In this document: piece after piece, positions 1 to 9,942 of the stretch | How the letters are laid out: each line of letters opens with the position of its first letter | Position numbering within the stretch: position 1 is the first letter of the stretch | Assembly: GCA_033239525.1 (NCBI GenBank) | Contig: BSYO01000016.1 | Coordinates: forward strand, 1,984,001 to 2,048,000 | Direction: 5' to 3' | From: Nepenthes gracilis | Taxonomy: Eukaryota; Streptophyta; Magnoliopsida; Caryophyllales; Nepenthaceae | DNA: 64,000 nucleotides | Notes under the pieces: model-generated | Seen by the model: the letters and a program-made list of their open reading frames with translations, nothing else | Database searches by the model: none | What the model was told of the DNA's origin: nothing | Made by a program: the position numbers and the translations under genes

Positions 1-1491
1 AAAAACTTTTCAAAGAGAGAGATTAACCCACCTCCCCCCCCTCCCCCCCCAAAGCTTGAAATTGTTCGACAATTGTGAAAAAAAGAATTGGAGTCGTTTA
101 GCCTTTGGTCAATGGAGTCTAACTGCAGGGATTTGTATTGGATTTAGCTACTGGGGAATTTGCCATGGGTGGCATATGATCCTCGTGTGTGGAACTGGTT
201 ATGGGACGAATAGATGCATGATCTATAGGCTATGAAGAATCCAGTGCTTAGACTTTGAAGCAGTCAAGTAGGGTTCACTTAATATTCTTTCTTCAGTGAA
301 GGCCTTTGGCAATACCTGTGGCTCTCAAATCGTCATGACTCAGATATTCTTTCTTGCCATCTTGGCCGAGCATGCAATGCTAGTTGCTTTATTGGTTGAA
401 GGTGCTCTCTTTTCTATTCCTAGACATAAGATAGTGACAAACTCTTCAACATCTCTATCTATGATCTGTTTCTAAACCTCTATGACAACTATAAAAGAGA
501 AGTTTTTTCGTATGCTATTTAAGTATATTATTGTGCTTTGGCATTAGGCCTCCTTTAATAATGGGAGCAAGAAATTCATTCTACATTTTGTTCTGAAAAA
601 CGGATGTTAGGGTACATTGGGCAGTGCATTTGATTGCAGGTGTATTGGCACAATGGGCAGGTTGTTTCATTGTGACTTTTGGTTACAGGTTCAAATCATA
701 GAAACAATATTTTTTAATGTAAGAGGAAATTTGCATACATCTTGACCTTCCTAAGGTGTACTTCGAGATTCTCATGCATTGAACTAACATTTTAGTAATC
801 GAGGGTGCATTAAGAAAAAAAATAGTACTTTGAAAAATTTTCTATTTTTATGTCTTGTGGAAACTTATGCTGTTTCTTTCATTGTTTCTGTTTCAAAATT
901 ATAGATTGTTTTATTCGTTGTAAGAGTAGCTATGGACATAATTCCTCAAACTGCTGGTCTCCACACATTTGGATGTGATAATCTTACATTTAACAAAGGG
1001 GGGCATACTATTTTTGAGCCTATTTGGAACAAATTATTAGAATCTTTGGTAACTCACACCATCCTGTATGACACCATTACTCAAAAAGTTGAACCTATGG
1101 ATGAAAATATCAGTATTTATTACGGCAATATCGGAATTAGACAATATGTATCATTATTAGATGTAACCAAAAATAAAATTTTGAAAATCATAAAATGATA
1201 CGGTCGTATTGGCCGATATATTATGATATATTGTCGTTAGAGAAATATATTATGATATTGTTGTGATATCGAAAAATAACGATACATGGGGCCAATATTT
1301 ACATCAATGGTTGAGCCACTAGCTGATAACTTAAAATGTTGATTGTAAAACCGTAGTTATATTAAATTGCTACAGATCGTTTCTTTGTTTTTAAATCAAG
1401 TGTTGCAACTTAATTTTTAGCTTGTAATTCTTGTGTAAAACAACCACTCATATTCCACAGTTAAATCAATCATATAATTTTTGCTCAATAG
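1..1491 (+). other. Intron or upstream sequence of the HD-Zip III gene
   Basis: No exon is recognisable here. The exon expected just upstream of 1492 (end of the region after the START domain) is not visible, so this is probably one long intron or its fragment. It holds a poly-C tract at 31-50 and a GATA-rich dispersed repeat at 1097-1310. A short open frame at 932-1198 overlaps that repeat and has no protein-like features. Confidence 0.5.
1097..1310 (+). repeat. GATA/CGATA-rich dispersed repeat, copy 1
   Basis: The stretch opens with ATGGATGAAAATATCAGTA, contains TATTGGCCGATATATTATG, and ends near AATATTTACATCAATGG. Copies 2 (18074-18340) and 3 (21301-21544, inverted) share the opening, the CGATA-rich middle and a closing block of the form CGATACAT then CAATATT. 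No coding capacity is seen. A non-autonomous transposable element is the simplest reading, but I could not define terminal repeats or a target duplication. Confidence 0.6.
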
Positions 1492-4226
1492 GTGCTTCTT
1501 GGGAGTCGAGCTGCTCAAGATGAGTGGTCAAGGGAATGATTTTATCCTCCAGACTCTGTGGCATCACTCGGATGCAATTATGTGCTGCTCCTTGAAGGTT
1601 CATCTTCTACCTTTATCTTCCTCAAGCAGAAACAATAGTACTGCAGTTTTCTTCCCCCTCCATATCTTTTGACCTTTTCCCTTGAAGATCAAAAGAAAAG
1701 TTCTAAAGAAACCAATTATAATGGAAAAGATGCCAAAACAAAACCCAAACCCAATACTACCTGACAAATTGACCTGGTTTTAGCCGAAACCAAAATTCAT
1801 AATTGAGTTTAGGGTGGGTATAATATGCCCTAACCCAAATTGGACTCCAATATCAGTTATATAATATGATATAATGAAAAAAATTTCAACCTTAACCTAA
1901 TATAAGTTTAACTCTTGTATTATGTTTTATACAATGTAGTTTTTAGTTTTGGAGTGGCGCATGCTTGATGAGCTGTGAAGATTTTTGTTGTCTTATGAAT
2001 TCAAGATTTATAATATTTATGTTTGCATTTGTTGGTTGAAAGTATTTTGCTTTTAAATTTTTAATGAGTTAAATTATATCTAATGGATCATAAATTCAAA
2101 CATATATTGCTAAATTGTTTCACTGGCTTAATTTACTAAAGCTATACTAATATTATCAAATTTTTACCTTTTTTCGTTAAGGTGGATAAAAGGAAATAGT
2201 TTTTGGTTAAGAAATAACCCAATATATTGGACTTTACTCAGGACAAAATAATTTGAGTCGGGTTGGTTATTTGGATTTGGTTCTCTCAATCCAAACTCAA
2301 CCATAGCATCGCATGAGATTGTAGGCTGGAATTTTCGTAATGCTGATGATACTACCACAAAAGCATGCACAATTCTGCATGTTATATGACGTGCCTAGAA
2401 CCTAACTTCATTTATAGCAAGAGAAACTTGAACTGATTTGACATGACTAGCGAATTAAATTTTCATGTAATGTTATTATAACCTAAATTAATTATTATTA
2501 TATCGAGTGTTATGAAGCTTAAATCACCAAGTATGCAGAATTCAAACATACATTGATGTAATTGAACTATTTAATTGACGAAGGAAATTATTGAAGCTTA
2601 AATTGCTAAGCCTGATGTATTCATCAGTCTTTCCTTTGTGTGTTGCTAAGAGGCCTTTTCCACAGATTAGACATTTGACTTCCAAATATTTCTAGTGATG
2701 CAGCAGGGCAAATCTACTACGAAATTTCAATCAAATATTGGTTGAATGATTTTGGTCACCATATTTGGGATGCTTTCCTTCGGTATATATATTGTTACTC
2801 TTGATTTTTTTAACGAAATTCAATCCTACTGTATGATAATACATACATACATACACACGCATACACACACATATATATAAACATACATACGCATGCACAC
2901 ACATACATATACACATATACATACATACGCAGATACATACATATACACACACATATACAATACAATTTGGCCAGTTTTCTAAACTCCTCTATCTGTTGTA
3001 GATCAAGGGCTTCTTCGCTTCTTGAAAGAATCAATGCAAATGGATTATCATGGTTTCATTCAAGAATTTGTGATATTTGTGTGGACCCTAAATCGACCTG
3101 CCACCTTGTATATATGAAATGATTTCCTTCCTTCTTATATTATATGATATCCTTTGATTCAACATGATCTAGATAATGTGATCTGATTTTGAATGTTCAT
3201 GCAGGTATTGCCAGTTTTCATCTTTGCAAATCAGGCAGGGCTTGATATGCTTGAGACAACCTTGGTTGCGCTGCAGGACATAGCTTTGGATAAGATCTTG
3301 GATGATCATGGACAAAAGGCTCTCTACTCTGAGTTCCCACAGATCATGCAACAGGTATAAATTACCCATATCTCCATGGAAAAGAATTGATTTCGTAGTA
3401 TTTTATGTATGTGTGACTTGGTAATTACGGGTTCAAGCCGTGGAAATATTATATAAGATAAGACTATATATAATAGGCATAGAGGGAAAGGGTACTATTG
3501 GTGGAATAGTAAAGTTGTCGTTATATGACTTGTCATCACATATTCGAGCATGGGAACTGCCTATTATACAATGCTAGATAATGCCGCATACAGCAGCTCT
3601 AAAACTGGTCTAACCCGTTCCCATCCCTACACATAGCTGGAAAGGGTAGCTTTAACATGATGGTATAGTTATTACTCTGTAACTTGGAGGCCATGGGCTT
3701 GAGTAGTGGAAAACTACCTCTAGCGTGGTGCGATAGCAGACAATAGACTTAGAAAAATGATCCAACCCTCCCAAGGGTATTGTGGAAAATGTAACTTTAG
3801 TGTAATAATAGCATTGTTATTGTAGGACTTTTTGATCAAGGTTTGGGCACTGAAATGGCCTGTCGTATGTGTAAGTTAAGACCGCATAAAATATATTCTA
3901 AAAAGTGGTCTAACTCTTTTCTGGACCTGGCACATGGCAGGAAAGTGTACCTTTTACAAAGATAATATTATCGTTATGTAATCTAGCAATCACGGATTTG
4001 ATTTATTACCATTGTTCTTCTCTTTACCGTCGACAAGGATATTAATCGGCATTTTCGTTTTCTGTTATAATTTTTTTAGGGCTTTGCTTGCCTTCAAGGG
4101 GGTATATTTTCTTCGAGCATGGGCCGACCCGTGTCGTACGAGAGAGCCGTGGCCTGGAAGGTCCTGAATGAAGAGGAAAATGCTCACTGCATCTGCTTCA
4201 TGTTCGTGAACTGGTCATTCGTCTAA
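1492..4226 (+). CDS. Class III HD-Zip transcription factor, C-terminal end (partial)
   Basis: Three terminal exons are visible: 1492-1597, 3205-3354 and 4080-4226, all with GT-AG borders and one continuous frame. They encode the C-terminal MEKHLA-type region of HD-Zip III proteins (REVOLUTA, PHABULOSA, ATHB8, ATHB15). Diagnostic blocks are LWHHSDAIMCCSLK in the first exon, FANQAGLDMLETTLVALQD in the second, and MGRPVSYERAVAWKVLNEEE followed by a terminal FVNWSFV in the third. The form of the last exon points to the ATHB8/ATHB15 branch. These nuclear proteins pattern vascular tissue, meristems and leaf polarity and are normally controlled by miR165/166, whose target lies in the START-domain exons outside this window. 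The homeodomain, zipper and START domain are not present, so the gene either starts left of the window or this is a gene fragment. The exons look intact. Confidence 0.9.
2839..2965. repeat. CATA/CACA microsatellite
   Basis: An imperfect run of ATAC, ACAC and ATAT units spans about 125 bases in the HD-Zip III intron 1598-3204. Open frames on the opposite strand rich in Cys, Val, Tyr and Met are artefacts of this repeat. Confidence 0.9.
3405..4015 (+). repeat. Tandem array of diverged SINE-like units
   Basis: The intron 3355-4079 contains four to five related units. Matching landmarks (a GTGACTTGG-like block followed by a GGGTTC-like block) start near 3411, 3526, 3677, 3822 and 3976, about 115 to 154 bases apart. 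Better-preserved units continue through a GGTCTAAC-type block, an ACATAGC or ACATGGC block, and end in a pyrimidine-rich GTACCTTTT or GTAGCTTT. The order resembles the plant Au-SINE body (a tRNA-like B box CGGGTTCAAGCCGTGG, then a CCGGCCC/GCGCATAGCGGGAG region). The family assignment rests on recall. Confidence 0.55.
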
Positions 4227-4644
4227 TATCCCGAAATGCTGAATCAAAGCTTACTGAGATTCCCATGGCTTTTGCTCATTTGTTGTTTTTGCTGCGACTG
4301 CCTGTTTAAAATGCTAGAAACTGGTTACCCTGTACGAGACATGGCTATTCTCTCTGCCCTTAAACCTGCTTTGTCTTCATGCTTCTCCTGAAATTTATTT
4401 TTGTCATTTTAATCCAATATATTCAGAAAATAGAATTTCTAAATCAATTTTTACTACCCATTTAAAGTGTTTTTTCAGTTCTTTTTTACCACCCGATTAA
4501 TTTAAATTTTTATTTTTTCACAGATATCTTATGGATTATTATATTATTATTACTACTAAGATGAAATTGTAAGTATATGTGGTGACCATATTAAATTGTA
4601 ACTGGCCTAGTATTTATTTTTGTTCTGCTAGGAACTTGCTATAT
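4227..4644. other. Spacer after HD-Zip III gene
   Basis: This should hold the 3' UTR of the HD-Zip III gene. It is AT-rich after about 4390. I see no further gene before the solo LTR. Confidence 0.5.
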
Positions 4645-4649
4645 AATAT

Positions 4650-5657
4650 TGTTGGGCCCCAATATAAGGGCCCATGAAAATACGGCCCGGAAGAAAGGCC
4701 CAAACGAGAAGCCTGGAGTAGAGGCCAAAGGCCCAAGGACCAAGACTACAGCTGAAGCCTATGAAGTCCCAACCGTTTATGAAGAAGCTCGAGGACAACG
4801 CCAGTAATATCCGAGTACACAGATACAAAAATGATCGGAAATTTTGGAAGCCTAGTTGAGTCTTAGAATTGCCTAAGAGGTTAAGAAAAGGCTCCCGGAC
4901 TTTCATAGAAGATCGTCTAAAAACGGTCGCCTCTTATAAGTTTGCGAGCTCACAAGGTGCCCCACTCAGGAACGAGGACCGCTCATTCAAGGCCGGGAAT
5001 GCCAGCTAGACAACTTCGCCGATTCCCAACAAACTCGTAAAGCACCGGTCGTCGTCTCAGCAAGCGACACGCCTACCAAGTCAAGATCGCACTCGGGCTC
5101 CGCCTGCCTGCAGCTTACCCAAATGGCGCTAGCCCCGCATACCTTATGCGACGTCAAGCGACATTAAAGGGAGTCAGTGGACCAGTTCCTCAACCACCCG
5201 ATGGACGCCACGTGTCTTTTTCCCAACGGCTTGGTTTCTCCTATAAATACCAAGCAAAGTCCCTTTCTAGGGGGACGGGACTCTCTTCCTCAATAAGGAG
5301 AAACAAAGAGATTCTTGACGAGAGTGACAAAGACCCCCAGCAAGCATAGCCTTCAAAGAAAGAAACACAAAACAAGTGACATGGAAGGAATGATCTTCAA
5401 TGCTTGTACTTCTGAAAGATTTCAATCCAAATAGTGAAGCATTTTTAAGGCCCTAAGCCTCATGGTTTTTTCTCCCCATTCAGGAGGAGGTTTTCCACGT
5501 AAAAAATTCGGTCTCAATCTTTCTTTCGTGTCCAACACCACATTCACTTATGTTGCCCGGAACCAACGTTTTCGTCTGAACTTCGCTAATCCAGAGACTC
5601 GGAAACACCCCTCATCAACGAGGATTCTCCTGGAGGCCGCGGTTTCAGAACGCAACA
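4650..5657 (+). mobile_element. Solo LTR with 5-bp target duplication AATAT
   Basis: The element begins TGTTGGGCCCC and ends CGCAACA, so its ends form the inverted pair TGTTG/CAACA. It is flanked by AATAT at 4645-4649 and AATAT at 5658-5662, a perfect 5-bp target-site duplication. Its 1008 bases are more GC-rich than the surroundings and contain a TATA box (CTATAAATACC) near 5241 but no gag or pol. It is therefore a solo LTR left by recombination between two LTRs. The superfamily cannot be told from the LTR alone. Open frames inside it are not protein-like. Confidence 0.93.
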
Positions 5658-5662
5658 AATAT

Positions 5663-5976
5663 ATAGAAGTTCATTTATTATGCTTTAATATATTAAAACA
5701 CTTACATTATTTTCTATTTAAAATGCCGAAAAATCAATTAATCTAAAAAACAAGGGAATTTAAATCCCCTAAAAAATAAATTTTATGTTATCAATTAAAA
5801 TACTTAGTGGGTCAATTAAAATTTTCACATTTAACATGTTAATAACACTACATCGAGTCTTACCAATTTTTATTTATAAGTTATTATCTTTAGAAATAAT
5901 TTAAAAAAATCCTTCTCTATTGTAAGAAAAATTATGCTTATATTCTTATTTTATAGCTATTTTTATTCAAAAAGAG
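5663..5976. other. AT-rich spacer
   Basis: No gene or element is recognisable between the solo LTR and the terminator of the tRNA gene. Confidence 0.6.
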
Positions 5977-5991
5977 AAAAAAAAATAAAAA
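5977..5991 (-). terminator. RNA polymerase III terminator of tRNA-Lys
   Basis: On the minus strand, five T (5991-5987) and then nine T (5985-5977) follow the tRNA 3' end after five bases. This is a standard Pol III stop signal. Confidence 0.9.
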
Positions 5992-5996
5992 TGAAA

Positions 5997-6069
5997 CGCC
6001 CACCGTGGGGCTCGAACCCACGACCACAAGGTTAAGAGCCTTGCGCTCTACCGACTGAGCTAGACGGGC
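5997..6069 (-). tRNA. tRNA-Lys (anticodon CUU)
   Basis: The minus strand folds as a full cloverleaf of 73 nt. The acceptor GCCCGTC pairs with GGTGGGC, with G-U pairs at 5:68 and 6:67. The D arm is GCTCAGTCGGTAGAGC. The anticodon stem CAAGG/CCTTG encloses CTCTTAA, giving anticodon CUU. The T arm is GTGGG-TTCGAGC-CCCAC and the discriminator is G. There is no intron. The internal A box and B box (GGTTCGAGCCC) are intact. A CAA-type motif (ACAAGA) sits just upstream, as usual for plant nuclear tRNA genes, and an oligo-T terminator follows, so the gene is probably active. Confidence 0.97.
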
Positions 6070-6142
6070 TTCTTGTTTTTGCATTCACATGATATGTATT
6101 ATATATTAAGATGTTGTGTATTTTTTGTTTGGCAATAAATAA

Positions 6143-6470
6143 ATAAATAATAACTATCTAGAAGTCTACAATTTTTTTATAAGCAAAGCGTACGATAGGT
6201 AATAAAAAATATAGTAATAATTCAAAAAATTCTATAAAAATTATACTATTAAATATAATTAATTATAATTAATGACCATTCATGACTCACTTGCAAAGCG
6301 TACGATAGGTAATAAATAATAGCTATCTAGAAGTCTAATATTTTTTTTTTATAAGCAAAGCGTACGATAGGTAATAAAAAATATAATAATTATATAAAAA
6401 AATCTATACAAAATTATACTATTAAATATAATTAATTATAATCAATGACCATTCATGATTCACCTTCAGC
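6143..6470 (+). repeat. Two-copy tandem repeat, period about 170
   Basis: Two neighbouring units share CTATCTAGAAGTCTA (6154 and 6323), GCAAAGCGTACGATAGGTAA and AATGACCATTCATGA. Landmarks lie 169 to 172 bases apart. The CAAAGCGTACGATAGG block also occurs a third time at the unit junction near 6293. The sequence is AT-rich and non-coding. Confidence 0.9.
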
Positions 6471-9193
6471 AGTGTTGCTCACATTTACGCTCTTATATTT
6501 TGTTTTTAATTTTTATGTAATTTTTAATGTATATATAATGCTAAAATTACATTAAAAATCGAACTAGCATTTTAGATTTTAATACATCCCATTAAAACCT
6601 AAGAATTTTGAATAAAATAAAAAGCATAAAAGTCGACTAATTTTATAGAATAACTTATACCGATAAATATCTCAAAAATAATTGGATTAAATTAAAAAAA
6701 AAAAAGTCTTTTCTTGAAATAAAATACCCAAGGATGAATTCTCATGATTACTACAACTAATTCAAAAGTAACTAGCAATAATTCACTAATAAACATTCAC
6801 TTAATATTAATGTTATACATATATATATACACAAAGTAATGATTTGATAAGAAAGCCATTTAAATTGATGTTATCAACATCTAACTTTAAAACCCCATGC
6901 TTTTAATTATAGCACCCACCATGATAATATGCCAATTCTAAGGTTAATTATATCATTAAGGAAAAACAATGTTTAATACTTCTTTGTTTGATTTAATCAG
7001 CCTGCTGCAGCCGCATTGTTGATGGAATTAATATATAATATTAGGGTAGGACCTAAGTTTCGATATTGTTGAATTATTAGTGATAAATTAATAAGTTGGA
7101 TGTTATTAAAAAAGCTTTCTTAAAACCATAAATTGGATGTTATATGAAAAGCTAATTGAGATTTTCTAATATTTAAGTTGAACAAGATTTTTTGGTAGGT
7201 TTTATTTGAAATATTTATAAATCACTATTAAAATTCTTTTGAAAAAAATTATAAATTATAGCTTCTTATAAAATTATTATTATTTTATCTTTATGCAACA
7301 AGTTCAAGTTATAATCACCTTCTTACATAAAGTAAGATAAAACTACATGTTCTCATATTATTTATTATAGTGATTTTATAAAGTTATGATCAATTATATT
7401 AAGATTTTATCTGAATATTAATCTTTAAAAATTTTTTCTTAGATTTGAATATATTCTTTTACTTAAAATTATAATATTATACTTATCCCAACTTCTTATA
7501 TCATAATGATAGATTCAACCCAGATGGGTATTTTTTCATCTCAATATAATAAGTGGAAGAAGTGCAAACTCTACTTTTCCGAAAGCTAGTAGCAATGATT
7601 GCTGGTTCTACGAATATGGGATGTGATATATGAAATGATGTGTGAGATGTGCTCCTAGAAAATGAAATTATTACTCTGTCACTAAACTGAAAGATCAGGC
7701 GGCTCAAGATCTCTTTGTTTATGAGAAGATAAAAGACTTCATTATCTTCCTTTCTGTGCGATGCTTTGATGCATAATGTTTAACTGTGTGGGATTCCTTT
7801 GGCACCAGCTGATTGAACTTGATCGACCCTCATCTTAGAATATTAATTGTGCTATTTGATCTGTAGATTGATTTTTTTAACATATTTTTAGGGTTTTTAT
7901 GGGATTTTGTTTAATTTTTTGGATGATTTTATTTTTACAGAGGTTTGAAATTTCTACACTTTTTTTAAGGGACTCTTTCTTAAATAATAATTGCAACAGA
8001 AATGCTTATCTAAAATAGTGTTGAAGCATTGGACTGGTCTGTTGATGGACAGCATGTCCTGTGGCGATTGACAAATCCTTTCTCATCCTTCCCCCCTCTC
8101 TTAACGATATGACCTTATAATTGTCCCCTCCTCTATTATATACTACCCTATTTTCTAGATTTTGAATTACTTTAATTTTATGCTTAATTTAAAATTATAT
8201 ACAAAATTTTGTGGTTTGTAGTGAGAATAATTTGGGCTGATATTATTTGTTGAAAATTACGTGAGATTTAAGTTAGCTGTCTAAATGCTAAAAGTGTAAT
8301 GATTTTTAGTAGGTATCTGTAAGAGTTTCGTAAACTACCTAATTAAATGTCAAAATCAGAGGTTTTTCTGATGGTGATTGCAACATAATTACGAGTTACT
8401 CGTTCATACTATCACAGGGCATATGAAAGACCCTATTATAATTTCAGGACAGATTCGAAATCATTTTTAATGTAAAGGAGTGCCAAATGAAAAGAAAGAA
8501 GTTAAAAAAAAAAAAAAGATGAGATTTGGTATTTGATTTAGATTTTGAGTCTAGTTTCATTATTTGATAAAGTCAGATGTATAGTTTTAATCTTGTTTTA
8601 GAACATATTATCGTTTAATTATTTATTTTTTCGGTGTATATTCTTTAATGAGTTGACAAATATACTGAATTTGTTTTTAATCAGTCATTTACTTGGATTG
8701 TAGTTGAGGGATTTTAGAAGAGAATATATTTATAACCGTATACTATTATAGTGAATTTTTTAAAAAATTATAGCTTGATTTTTTCATTAGTTAAAAAGAA
8801 TTTTTTACGTTAAATATATTCATACAACTTGTGCATGCTTGGTGATATAATTTTTTTCTTATACTCTTATAATGTTTGGTTGCCATGATTAATGGATGAT
8901 TTGGAGGTTTATTTTTGTTACATTGGTTAAATACATAATTTTGTTCTCATGGAATCCCAGCACTGTTGACAGATATAAATGTAACCCGCAAGTTACATCC
9001 TCTGTATTAATTTATATATTGATGATTTAATCAGTATATTGATTAGAAAATTTAGATAATCTATCTCATGGATTCTATTCCCTTACTTTTTGGCTCCTTA
9101 TATTGGGCATGAAATTGGGGTTTGGAATTAAAATTTGGCTCAACTAATCTTGTGGGGGATTGCTTTCTAGTTGCCTTTGTATTGTTCTGATTC
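6471..9193. other. AT-rich spacer and upstream region of the Aux/IAA gene
   Basis: No coding exon, RNA gene or complete mobile element could be recognised. The right-hand part probably contains promoter sequence of the Aux/IAA gene. Confidence 0.5.
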
Positions 9194-9199
9194 TGTCTC
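9194..9199 (+). promoter_or_regulatory. Auxin response element TGTCTC (candidate)
   Basis: A TGTCTC hexamer, the core bound by auxin response factors, lies about 750 bases before the Aux/IAA start codon. A second one is at 9676-9681. Aux/IAA genes are usually auxin-induced, so the context fits, but a six-base motif occurs often by chance. Confidence 0.4.
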
Positions 9200-9942
9200 A
9201 AGTGTTGGAGTTTTCATGTTTAAAAAAATGGGAGAGAAATAGGAAAAACACTTTCTGGATTTTTTTAGCCTAAAATATTCTCCTTCAATCTCTTCTTCTG
9301 TTTTCTCCTTTCGATTTGTTCACTAATTAATAACTTACAGCAATCAACCTCCAAACTTTGTTTTTTGGTTAGAACCTCCAAGCCTTTGGCTTCCTAAAGA
9401 GTGAAGAGAGGATGAGGAGAAGAGTGAAGAGACCCACTATAAGCGTGCTCTCCAAAAGAAGGCAAAAGATATAGGAAAAGCAAGATAACCATTCAGCTCA
9501 TATGATAGCACTTTCTCCTTCTATTTTGGTCGTTGTTTTTGTTGCGTTTCCTATCTTTTTATGGGGTTTTGCCTTGGATAAATAATTATTAAATGGTGTT
9601 TGCTTTGAACTGCTGAAACCTTATTGCTGTTTGCCCGCAATTTTTTAAGCTCCTTAGTCTATTTCCCTTGATTTGTGTCTCTGTTATTGATACAAAGCCC
9701 GTTTTACTGCACGTTCTTCTCTCTTTTTTTCCTAAGTGTTTGTTTTTGCTGCTAAAACAAGTAATTTTCCTGCTTTCAGGACGTGGGTCTTCACGTATTT
9801 GAGCTTTGGCAAGCATTTTAGGCATGTTTACCCTCTTAATCTCTGTCACAATTCCTTATGCTTGGCTTATTTCATGCCTGTCGCTTCAACTTGTGTTTGT
9901 GTTTATGTTTACAGAAGATCATTCTTCCGTTTGGTTACCCAA

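Noticed and set aside
932..1198. Open frame of 88 codons before the HD-Zip III exons
   Set aside because: It overlaps the GATA-rich repeat, has no splice context and no similarity to HD-Zip III exons.
2731..3034. Two overlapping minus-strand frames rich in Cys, Val, Tyr and Met
   Set aside because: They are translations of the CATA/CACA microsatellite.
5146..5746. Two open frames in and next to the solo LTR
   Set aside because: They lie mostly within the LTR and lack protein-like features.
9736..9942. In-frame N-terminal extension of the Aux/IAA protein
   Set aside because: The added residues are hydrophobic and unlike any Aux/IAA N-terminus; a likely 3' splice site at 9913 places this in the 5' UTR or its intron.
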